A DNA stretch of 64,000 nucleotides from IMG/VR virus record IMGVR_UViG_3300033388_005412, positions 62,001-126,000 of that record; one strand, written 5' to 3'. Below the pieces are notes generated by a model. It was given only the letters and a program-made list of their open reading frames with translations. It was not told the DNA's origin and searched no databases. Source of the stretch: a virus. The position numbers and the translations under genes were made by a program. Below are positions 27,601-34,982 of the stretch, piece by piece. Numbering within the stretch: position 1 is the stretch's first letter; each line of letters starts with the position of its first letter.

Positions 27601-28447
27601 GATTTTCAATCGGGAGAAACGGCGATCTTAAAAACTCAGCCAGTAATTTGCGAAAACTATTATCATAATCCTTCTCCACTTTGCCGTTAATATCCTGCAG
27701 CGATGGAAAAAATATAGTCAATTCTATACGATTATTCTGCTGGCCCGTCTTAATTTTCGGCGTGCCGGCCGTCCTAACCGTATTAATCGGCATGTTAACA
27801 TTCTGTTCCGTTATTGTTATCTGATCAGGTGGAACCGGGAGAATAACAGTTCCTATTTTACAGGCACCGGGAACTTGCAATTCCTCTTCAGCGCCTTTCA
27901 TTGCCTCTATTATTTTACCTGTTCTGGCAATTTGGGCTTTATAACTTTCTTTCTTTTCAGCGAAATCAGCCCGCCTGTTTTTATCAGCTAATTGTGTGAG
28001 ATATTCTTTATTACTAATTTGATCTGTTGACCTGACACTGTCAAACCCATTTCCTGATTTGATAAGTTCAGCATTCATGTTTTTACCATCAACATAAACA
28101 ACACCTAATTGACGATCATACATATCTTCAGAAATTATTGTTTGATCCTGACTTGGATCTTGCTGTAAAAACTCTATTTCTTTTCCAGCTAAATTATCTT
28201 TTGCCCATTGTGTTGCTTTTTCACCTTCTGGTGTGTCTTTTTCATATGCATCAACACCGATGGGCCGAACTACTACTGGATCAGCACCATCAAATGACAC
28301 CCAGTATGTATCACCATCAATAACACCTGTAGGACAGGGACGATCCGGATCTATACTAGGTACTATTTTACCTGTTTTTAAAGGAAAACATTTACTGATA
28401 TTTTTCTTATTTATCGCAGGATCGTATTTTAAATATTCTTCACTCAT
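21581..28447 (-). CDS. Giant baseplate hub protein with N-terminal thermonuclease domain
   Basis: This is a 2288-residue protein. Residues ~38-165 form an SNase-like domain with DGDT (D44, D46), R61, D66, E69 and R112 in the family positions; only the usual Pro of D-T-P-E is Tyr. Residues ~195-300 look like a tail-protein domain (PVPPDQITITEQN). Residues ~1046-1100 are a glycine-zipper hydrophobic segment. Residues ~1400-2080 fit a gpD/gp27-type hub (TLFIGKVVSVQQGDRVSIVA). The end, ~2103-2218, is Ala/Gly-rich and membrane-like. Hub proteins in the family form the central ring and meet the spike. The nuclease may act at the host surface or on entering DNA; this is inference. Its start overlaps a 62-aa gene by ATGA. 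Confidence 0.82.
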   Translation of the reverse strand: MSEEYLKYDPAINKKNISKCFPLKTGKIVPSIDPDRPCPTGVIDGDTYWVSFDGADPVVVRPIGVDAYEKDTPEGEKATQWAKDNLAGKEIEFLQQDPSQDQTIISEDMYDRQLGVVYVDGKNMNAELIKSGNGFDSVRSTDQISNKEYLTQLADKNRRADFAEKKESYKAQIARTGKIIEAMKGAEEELQVPGACKIGTVILPVPPDQITITEQNVNMPINTVRTAGTPKIKTGQQNNRIELTIFFPSLQDINGKVEKDYDNSFRKLLAEFLRSPFLPIENQHIRSLLIPDVTWSKPKKLEESPGRYRSPSYEREVDKNQGAGYFKKTDENFQKVVMDTYAGVIDYFDADIKEKQKEITEKEEELKIKKANLDVFAADPEKFKEYNTEIQKLENDIKLLKKAKSKKEKERTNISKAGVAADMIDEYKELGIYEDVQLACALQSIVVSTVPGFPESLQCNLVLDVFNYSPYSSGFEFCVSNEDALKQIEYYSQITNLQYPETANDMQYASNQNINRTKNISNCKPFENYVKPLLTGLPVIDDDVDIKMNYVPSLSKQNENTTIKSGFNFLAPDNWLRQVGTNDFKRFKCRYDITEFGDEERESLQNDILKLNADIQFKIVELVNSLEWPGTTTKVTNVIVRAWTEFWRTIGLFYYGSGSTYYGWGVKKFAEAYKGEKTISIPIDIPGTDLKKDHGPYTLLEFVNEFEKIPSGKKIMVLMDKQIARQKKLKYGFTNRYKFEFTEDEDTIIAGMSASLETRMAEIPVLNYTMPTKQYMGRGDWVVQVNLQTCNETLMRVLKSLSKKACVSRSLRERIGISKLIARTNSLEVPPDLNYNGLFKVLGITRVLFKDFVCETIKGKPGWWNLTLRLVQSDIDMTEYERLVPSNFFDDNLIEDVKKKLITEYRLPEDNEKDSYIYGRAMQNMRAMILRLFFFVGYGSEIDVPYGHMTMDWATEQINNYDLNFSDAFELKKYFPLYEKVVSALILGGDVRLPFNYEKGFFRGEFLKRYKGGLKIIEIFDAIKYLFLYNNWKKERKERFALKLKFYTGLPLAIGGMVFGAGVGSIVPGWGTFIGGLAGAGIGFAAGTVWSPTIGVPKGHDPEKYAVGIINLLLRQQAIKCILYAKDELIAKFGFKKEQFIPKLPLYMKGNYGNYQDLELPEHKSGFLSTPADFFYIREEFQNDTSYQILRDTIKTKIALLHKRDELLQFAPGLSMLEKHNDKLSKSLLCGDWRKKWGKGGKSRKEVMDKIVEINKDYDENEMKKYVNFLNSSDDEVKGRYGECNTSQYLLKNVASINYCLKIGAYYKLIQEFEGEITTDLGTDEGAESLDSKKRQIDRMIDEISTINQLDNSFLQSWNVLSEFGVTEEEDLLNKCISYTNGFRAKDKTLHMSRAYPTVKLYFIEEDNKEWGMIDDYYTYNAIESIEVISNKNTPGDVATISVSNITGNLSDKNSNQGENIRKEQTLQEQTVLRFLLREGTTIMIKAGYDNNPMNLDTLFIGKVVSVQQGDRVSIVAQSFGAELHEKCFDGGNYHVGFCSAGQTHGDVVIYAMKSITGLSHMGSPNMLARFGLEIEPTSYYTSPKDRFFDLFRSKINPIVDIYYKFGTYDPRLENIYLPFTDHIFGGWLTFLFGWTSKDIGNRYKDNTFDWRISNQSLWEILNEITLYHEDYIAAVLPYNSNVPGLTRQTIYLGPRNGYYKYTDAYDTREKMEKIVKKGKDRAELLKRLTDFFKEPSSKYSEKNREGFRPSSSVISVVKAGIKSFITRGVADVVSSIVRTQTYDEIFKLLDKYIEKNPEHSLSIVMKANDRKKVMEFITDIQEYVFKSDVAGDLFTKKFSVDKIKIRQDKNVGYTKSEILKFKFQLDAIENKNLIRQTKEDKTSKATGIALSIKNPDDLKDSEGNIERGYMPIRNYYYVDSLRHIVDNSIRASSEEISNHVKIRYPEEPKDNPNTGAWRTHEFFADDNIKTSNLKSYISYQNNIDPSSFGVFEWFNDFIRNVQTVWGGRIPTVYRIGYNVLANMMRPMYRGSLTLLGMPQLKVWDIIFIRDLYNGMYGPIEIEQVVQRIDQKGFLTTITPNAIVYPQDPVIKYEIAAMNGFGVPFFGSAMGLGKGIMKAAVGAMGLGTAAAGTGIAVTGVVGTGVAAEVVSGGLAASGALAAGVGPTAAGVAVTATSGVYSAIAASGAYTTAMTALPWVTGISAAVVIPAFLLGNSIMSWTIGKFLGRDCIDVIGLTYKGQPYVAGLEGMYKDSFKVHIMDKIYSIFDFVDTISAATGDENDKADHTF

Positions 28448-28632
28448 TTCTGTAGTAATTTCCTCTGGCGATGATCCATTTCTTTCTGATTATTTTTATT
28501 AGTTTTACGGCGATCCATAACAGATACAGTGCATCTATCCCCAGTCGCCGATTCAACTAACTGAGCAATCATGTTAGCTAAATTATTCGCGTCTTTGTCA
28601 GACTGTATTCTCACCTCAACATTATATGCCAT
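28444..28632 (-). CDS. 62-aa small protein coupled to the hub gene
   Basis: This is a 62-residue protein with a strand-like N-terminus (YNVEVRIQSDKD) then a helical part and a Lys/Arg-rich end. Its stop overlaps the hub start by ATGA, so it may control hub translation or act as an assembly partner. A GAGG ribosome site precedes the start and merges with a conserved intergenic box. No family was recognised. Confidence 0.7.
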   Translation of the reverse strand: MAYNVEVRIQSDKDANNLANMIAQLVESATGDRCTVSVMDRRKTNKNNQKEMDHRQRKLLQK

Positions 28633-28636
28633 ATTC

Positions 28637-28672
28637 CTCTATATATACTATTATATTTAACACACATTTATC
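28637..28672 (-). promoter_or_regulatory. Intergenic box related to the other 35-base boxes
   Basis: On the minus strand it reads GATAAATG, then AT-rich sequence, ending in TATATATAGAG. The overall layout matches the four 35-base boxes, but it is one base longer. It overlaps the stop of the 2103-aa gene and the ribosome site of the 62-aa gene. Confidence 0.35.
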
Positions 28673-31600
28673 ATTTTCCGTATTTTTGCAATTTCTCCCG
28701 GACACTCACACTGTCGATATTATATGACGTAGTCGAGAAATTATTTCGTGTATACGCTTTCTGCCTGATTTCATTTTTAAAAACAGGCATCCTCGGTAAA
28801 CTTAAATATTTCTTTTTCTGTATATTTTCAAAACTTTTATTATTAAATAATTCTATATAAGCCTTAGGCAAATCACTTGGATTTCCTAAAGGAGTCTGCA
28901 TTAATTGAGCCCAATCCAATTCCGGTTTTGTAAAAGCATAATCCCACTTCTCACCGCCGTTGCCGGGCATGTGTCCCAATGACCCCATCTGATTAGGCCT
29001 GAACAAATTCAACGCAGCATATCCTAAAGCAACCATGCCGCCGATTCTACTTAAATTACCGGCATTTTTCCATGCGGTTTGCCCAAGTTTATTAACAAAA
29101 TCCTTTTTCATACATTGCAACATTGTTATATCCGAACCCTGTGTTTGAAAATTCAAACCATCCAATAAAAAAGGTTTAACGTGTTCACTGGCAGCTGTTG
29201 CTCCGGGATTTGTAATATTATGTATAATGGCCTTACCAATAGTTGAATTGCCCGATATAAAACTTTGTGTTACCCTATTACCACGACTCCAATAATCAGG
29301 TTGATCCATTTCCGCCGCAACCATCCATTCCCGAGTCCTTACTTTAGCATTTGGACCTAAATGTTTCCGCACAAATGCGGCCGACGACTTACCCGGCAAT
29401 TCAGCATTCCAAAATTCCCCAACTTTAACATCCAATTTCGCCGTATCGTCCATAAACCTCACATTCTTCGGCTCACTAAGATTATACAACGCATTTGAAA
29501 CCTCATCTGAAAGTGTCATAGTTTTACCTTTAACTTTCAAACCCCATTCTATCATCGGAGTTATTTTCCCCAAAAAATCATGTGCTTCGGTTGGTCTCCA
29601 CTTCTGGTCACCCATCAAAGCAATCGCTCTATTAACCAACGGTGTTATTTTAGGCGGCCACGATTTTGGAAATGTTGCCATTTTTTCCATAACCTTTTCC
29701 CATTCACCAGGACTTGATTTCATAAACGCAAATTCATTTCTGATATTTTTCTTTATAATTTCCTTTGCAATTTTCAATGGCTTTAACACACTTGCATGTA
29801 ATTTAGGATCATATGTCGCATATTTTGTGACATCGCCACGTGTAACTGGCTCCAATGCCATCGTAGATGCTTTACTATAAACACCCCTTCTAGTAAAAGC
29901 AGCCTGTGAAAACTCTTTCATACCCTTTGGAGTAATCGCCAAAAAAGCCTCATCACCATCGGAATCACCCCCTAATAATTTTCCGATAACGGATGATATA
30001 CGCATCATATCACCCTTTATAGTACTTCTTGCCCACGCCATGACAGGCGGCATTGACTCACCGCCCGTTGTTGGAAATCTTATTGCAACACCAGGCGCCG
30101 GTATCAATTCCTTTGAAAAGGCATCAGACCATAACTTCCTTATTTGTCCGCCTTTAATACTATTCAAATTGGTTTCCTGAGTTGCTTTAAATAAACCATC
30201 AACGGTCATATCCTTTTCACCTAATTTACCAACTACTTTATTAGCAACCTGCTTCCAATATGGGTGAGCCGCACCAACATGATTTTTATTTCCAGAAATC
30301 CACCCGCCATAATTTTTTAAATATTTCATAACAGAATCCATCTCAGACGATCCCATACTGGTTATCTGCTGCTTAATCATCTTAGCATTATTGTTAACCC
30401 AGTCTTTTGAAACCTGCACTTCAAAGTCCAAAACAGATTTCTTAGTATAATTTCCCAATATACCTTCCGCCCCTGTTATATATGGATCAGCAAACTGAAG
30501 TGTTCCAGTCGCGCCTGGTGCGGAAAATTTCATTCCAGGTGTTATTTTATATTCGCTCATAATATCAAGCATTTTTTGTAAAAAACCACCCGCACCAGGA
30601 GATCCGCTAAGTACCTTTTTCAATAAATTTGCCTGAGTTATCATTAATTGTGATGTTATACTGTGTTTTCCGTCAGTGGCATCAATCCATGGCTGCTCGT
30701 ATAACTGAACAACACTGTTCGACATGCCAAATCTTGTTCCTGGAACTTTAGCAAATGTCGCTTTCGGCGTTTTCACATATCCCAAACCAATTTTCTGAAA
30801 TAAATCGGCGATATCTCTCGGGACTGTTCTGCCCCTAATAATTTGTTCTGATATCAACTTACCCTTTGCTTTCAAATATGTTGGTAATTTCGAATATTCC
30901 GGACTATTTACATCATAAAGCGTTCCCTCAATCTCATGAAATGTTTGATCGGCTATTTTAGCCATTGAGCCCCATTCAGACGGATCACTATGCAAAAACT
31001 TTTTGGCCATTTTTTTAAACTCGTTACCCTCAACTCCTTTTAAAATACTATTAAATTTTTGTATTATATCAACACCGCCCGGTTCCACAACTCCCTGTGA
31101 TATCGCAAACTGCCTACGAAGCTGTCCCATTTTATAACTATTTTGCTCCTGTGCCATATTCAACAATCCTTCAAATAATTTAGAACTGCCAGGCTGATGC
31201 TTTAAAACATTTAAAAAAGAAATATTTAAAGGCACTGTTCCTCCGCCGCGGCCCATAAGCGATTCCAATTGACTAAACCCAAACTGCATATTTGACACTA
31301 GCACACCAGGTGTGAAATCGCCCGGCTGTTGTTTATTAACTAAAGGTCTAACAATTTCAAGAAAGGAAACATATTTCTTTGAAAAAATCTTATCGACAAC
31401 TGCTGAGTCATATGACTTGATTTCGCCAACCATTTTACGGGCTTCTTCGGCCCAGCCTGAAAACTCATCAGGTGACATTTCCCACGCTTTCTGATAAAAT
31501 TGCGAATACATGCTACCGGGTATTGATATTCGTCGTATCAATTCAGAAACAACCGCCCCTTTTTCAGCAGCATCCCATGTTCTATTCATAACAGCAGTCA

Positions 31601-34600
31601 CACCGGCCGCTGACGCTGTTATATTTGAAAAACTAGGAACATCCTGTGTCATCTTCAAACTTTTCATAACTTTAACAATACTATTTAATGCTTTATCATA
31701 ATTTCCGGCAAAAATACTTTCTTTAAACGCATTTGCTTTTATCACTAATTCACCAGTTTGGCGATGAGTTACAACATTCAATTTATCACTTATTCCGGTG
31801 CTCTTAACGGCTCTTACTACCGCAGCCTTTTTATTGGCATCCTTTCCAGCCCATGCTGAAATTCGCCCAAGCATAATAGTTAACATGCCGGCAGGATCAA
31901 CTGTTTTAAGAGTATCATGTCCAACCATCATATCAACACCGTCTGTCATGTCAGCTGTTTCTCTAATTATTCCTTTAGTTAATCCCTTCACCAAAACTTT
32001 CATACCGGCTTTTGCTTTATGTAAATAATCGAATTCTATACGTGTTTTACCTTGATATGATTTAACACTTGTAATTACGGCTTCAGTATTTCCTTTATAA
32101 TGCTGTGCAATGCCATTTAGTACACCAAAAGAATCATTGGGTTTAATAAACTGCCCAGGAGCAAGCTTTTCAATTTTCGTATCAACAATAGCATGTCCCC
32201 CATGACGAACAACCCCGAAACGATTCAAAAATTTTTTATCCATCCAAACCTGCTGCTCATGTGTTTCTTTACTATGCGTAATTAAAACATTCGCCCTATG
32301 CATATAATTTCTAAGTCCACCGTCAAGCATTTCATCTTCAAATAAACCAGGCATAAATGATCTACCTGTCTTATCAACTTTTAAACCTTTCCAATCAATA
32401 TTTCTACCACGGCCAACATCTATGGAAGTTGTGCTACCAAAAAACTGATACAGTGCCCTATGCAACGGCATACCATGAAATTCCGGATACACTTCATCAT
32501 ATGGTAATAATGTTTGTATTCCTCTAATTGATTTATTCGGTGATACAAGTCCTGAGACAAATGGTTTAAATTTAGGAGACATTTTCTCCATGGCATCCAT
32601 ATAATTCGGGCGATTTTTACGAATATTCCAATCTTTTTCGGACCATAAATAATTATCCAAAAAAGCATATAAATTATCTAGTACAGATTCATGCGCCACG
32701 TTTGAGTCATATAATTTTTGCCAACTCATTCCTTTATATAACCTACCAACCAATTTATCAACAAAATTTCTAACACCGCGGGGACCCTGTGGCAGATCTT
32801 CCAAGTATTTTATTCTATTATTAACCAGCGTTCTCAAATGTTCACCTGATAATGATCTATGCGCACCAGGATTTAATTTCATAGACTTTTGCTGATCAAG
32901 TGAACCTTGCAAAAACCTTATCACATCGCCAACTCCGCGACTTTTAGATTTATTTAATAATGTATTGAACGCATCAATATCACCTTGAATATTTTTACCA
33001 ATAACCTGTCCCTTTAAATATTGCGGCAACATTTTTATCAATTCATCACTTGTCACAGGAACAACTTTGTACTTTGCGGAACCCTTCAACGTAGCTAATC
33101 TTTCTCTATTTGCCGTTAACCCACTTATTTTAGCCACAAACTCACGTTTACCCTTTTGTACATCTGTTAGTTCAAATCTTATTGCCTCTTTGATCTCAGC
33201 GCCGTTTTTTGTCTTAATAACATTTAAAATTCCTATATCTTTTATACTATCTACTTTCACACCGTCAACAACAATTTTATCACGACTCATATCAATGTAT
33301 GTCAACACAGAATCCCTTTCTAAAAATTTAGCATGAATTTTCTGTAATTCCGGTAAAGCTGTTTTTTCAAGACCACTCATAAATCCCATAGATTTTAAAG
33401 TTTCTTTATACGGCGCAACATTTAATGATCGTGTCCAATCAACAATATCAACACCAGATACCGGCTCGGCGCCTTTTGTTATATTTCTCATACCCTTGTC
33501 GACCATGCCCTGAACATCTTTTTCAGCGCCTTGTATTAACAAACTCTTATTTTCAGTCGCCATTAAATTCAAAAAATATTTATGTATATTTGCAGACAAC
33601 TTTTGATACTGTTCGTTTGGGTAATTAATATCACCTATTTTAGCCTGTGATGTGATTTTTATAGGAGAAATCGGATCAAATCGCGTGGCCCATTTATTCG
33701 GCATATTCAAAGGTAATTTTATATGCCTGGATTGACCATTTGCTTTATTAAGAGCAACATCAAAAACAAATTTAGAACCGCCTCTGCCGAAATCTTCTAT
33801 GTTAACTGTGATATCATCAAGATTTGCGCCTATGTCGCTCGCTGTTTTTCTTATTAACTGGTAATATTTCATTAAATTATCATATCCCGGGCGAATATAC
33901 CCCGCACCTTTTAACATCTTTCCTGTTTTGGTGTATTTTCCACCAAAAACATCTAAAAGATTAGCGTCTTTAAATACTCTGTCTATTCTTTTTAATTGTT
34001 CTCCGCCTAATTTATTACGAAACTTTTCAACAACATCCCGGCTTATCTCACCTGTTGCTGGGATATCAGATAACAACTCTTTAATATTGGTTGTTGATGC
34101 CAACCTAACAGATTGAACAATATCATTCGGATCATTTACATATTTAGGAAACTCCAGCATTTTATATGATAAATCACTGATTTTCGCAATAGCTGACGGT
34201 ATATCACCAATCTGCTTAACACCCCTCATTTCGACACGAAATTTATTATTTCTGGCTTGGGTGTGATAAAGAAACTCCCTTATCGAGTTTTTATATTCCT
34301 TTAGAATCGAAGCCGGGAGACTAGTTAAACTATCATTATCAAATGAATTAACCTCAAGACTGGGGTGTTTATTAACCATTCTTCTTTTTATATATTCAAT
34401 TGAATTAACATCATCGATATTATCGCTTATATTTTCACCCCATTTTTTAATAACATCGCCACTGGTTGATTTCATAATATTCTGCTGTATCTCTTTATAA
34501 CCAGCAAGCGGATCTTGAATTGATGATGCGCCGAATCCTTTAATACCTTCAGTCATATAGTTCATTTCAAATCTTTTATTTATATCAGTAATCTTTCCAA

Positions 34601-34982
34601 TAGTATTTTTAATATTACCAACATAATCGGTCATAACATTATCAGCATCTCTCGTCAATTTCTTTACCGAATCAATTAACTGTGATTGCCCAGTAGTTAA
34701 CTCCGGAACCCATTTATCCAGCTCAAAAGTGGCACCCGATGTCGCCTGTTTTGTTATTTCATTGTCCATCCACGGGAATAAATTCGCAATGGTTTTTTGA
34801 AACTGACGAAGCGCTTCCGAAGACGGATAATGCAAATTATAACCAAAAATCTTCTTTGTATTATGATATTTCTTCATCAACGTATTCATAGACACACCAT
34901 ATATTCCCGCAAAGGCCGTTATAGAAAATAACCTGGCGCCTAAATTCACATCTTCTCTATCTTTTCTGCTAAAATTTTTCAT
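28671..34982 (-). CDS. Giant RNA-polymerase-like virion protein (two double-psi beta-barrel signatures)
   Basis: This is a 2103-residue protein. Residues 993-1004 read G-M-K-x7-K-G (K995, K1003), matching the beta-subunit motif with both catalytic lysines eight residues apart. A D-M...D-G, then P-x-x-M...L-G-x-I follow, as in beta. Residues 1635-1677 read R-F-P-T, then I-K-G (1655-1657), then D-S-D-G-D (D1673, D1675, D1677), as in beta-prime; the I-x-G to DGD spacing is the same as in Escherichia coli RpoC. Both barrels in one chain, beta type first, is the arrangement of YonO and crAss-like virion polymerases. Ends are hydrophobic (~17-35, ~1981-1995). It starts on a TAATG junction with the tape-measure-position gene, so it is probably a tail-carried polymerase. 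The comparison is from memory of the families. Confidence 0.82.
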   Translation of the reverse strand: MKNFSRKDREDVNLGARLFSITAFAGIYGVSMNTLMKKYHNTKKIFGYNLHYPSSEALRQFQKTIANLFPWMDNEITKQATSGATFELDKWVPELTTGQSQLIDSVKKLTRDADNVMTDYVGNIKNTIGKITDINKRFEMNYMTEGIKGFGASSIQDPLAGYKEIQQNIMKSTSGDVIKKWGENISDNIDDVNSIEYIKRRMVNKHPSLEVNSFDNDSLTSLPASILKEYKNSIREFLYHTQARNNKFRVEMRGVKQIGDIPSAIAKISDLSYKMLEFPKYVNDPNDIVQSVRLASTTNIKELLSDIPATGEISRDVVEKFRNKLGGEQLKRIDRVFKDANLLDVFGGKYTKTGKMLKGAGYIRPGYDNLMKYYQLIRKTASDIGANLDDITVNIEDFGRGGSKFVFDVALNKANGQSRHIKLPLNMPNKWATRFDPISPIKITSQAKIGDINYPNEQYQKLSANIHKYFLNLMATENKSLLIQGAEKDVQGMVDKGMRNITKGAEPVSGVDIVDWTRSLNVAPYKETLKSMGFMSGLEKTALPELQKIHAKFLERDSVLTYIDMSRDKIVVDGVKVDSIKDIGILNVIKTKNGAEIKEAIRFELTDVQKGKREFVAKISGLTANRERLATLKGSAKYKVVPVTSDELIKMLPQYLKGQVIGKNIQGDIDAFNTLLNKSKSRGVGDVIRFLQGSLDQQKSMKLNPGAHRSLSGEHLRTLVNNRIKYLEDLPQGPRGVRNFVDKLVGRLYKGMSWQKLYDSNVAHESVLDNLYAFLDNYLWSEKDWNIRKNRPNYMDAMEKMSPKFKPFVSGLVSPNKSIRGIQTLLPYDEVYPEFHGMPLHRALYQFFGSTTSIDVGRGRNIDWKGLKVDKTGRSFMPGLFEDEMLDGGLRNYMHRANVLITHSKETHEQQVWMDKKFLNRFGVVRHGGHAIVDTKIEKLAPGQFIKPNDSFGVLNGIAQHYKGNTEAVITSVKSYQGKTRIEFDYLHKAKAGMKVLVKGLTKGIIRETADMTDGVDMMVGHDTLKTVDPAGMLTIMLGRISAWAGKDANKKAAVVRAVKSTGISDKLNVVTHRQTGELVIKANAFKESIFAGNYDKALNSIVKVMKSLKMTQDVPSFSNITASAAGVTAVMNRTWDAAEKGAVVSELIRRISIPGSMYSQFYQKAWEMSPDEFSGWAEEARKMVGEIKSYDSAVVDKIFSKKYVSFLEIVRPLVNKQQPGDFTPGVLVSNMQFGFSQLESLMGRGGGTVPLNISFLNVLKHQPGSSKLFEGLLNMAQEQNSYKMGQLRRQFAISQGVVEPGGVDIIQKFNSILKGVEGNEFKKMAKKFLHSDPSEWGSMAKIADQTFHEIEGTLYDVNSPEYSKLPTYLKAKGKLISEQIIRGRTVPRDIADLFQKIGLGYVKTPKATFAKVPGTRFGMSNSVVQLYEQPWIDATDGKHSITSQLMITQANLLKKVLSGSPGAGGFLQKMLDIMSEYKITPGMKFSAPGATGTLQFADPYITGAEGILGNYTKKSVLDFEVQVSKDWVNNNAKMIKQQITSMGSSEMDSVMKYLKNYGGWISGNKNHVGAAHPYWKQVANKVVGKLGEKDMTVDGLFKATQETNLNSIKGGQIRKLWSDAFSKELIPAPGVAIRFPTTGGESMPPVMAWARSTIKGDMMRISSVIGKLLGGDSDGDEAFLAITPKGMKEFSQAAFTRRGVYSKASTMALEPVTRGDVTKYATYDPKLHASVLKPLKIAKEIIKKNIRNEFAFMKSSPGEWEKVMEKMATFPKSWPPKITPLVNRAIALMGDQKWRPTEAHDFLGKITPMIEWGLKVKGKTMTLSDEVSNALYNLSEPKNVRFMDDTAKLDVKVGEFWNAELPGKSSAAFVRKHLGPNAKVRTREWMVAAEMDQPDYWSRGNRVTQSFISGNSTIGKAIIHNITNPGATAASEHVKPFLLDGLNFQTQGSDITMLQCMKKDFVNKLGQTAWKNAGNLSRIGGMVALGYAALNLFRPNQMGSLGHMPGNGGEKWDYAFTKPELDWAQLMQTPLGNPSDLPKAYIELFNNKSFENIQKKKYLSLPRMPVFKNEIRQKAYTRNNFSTTSYNIDSVSVREKLQKYGK

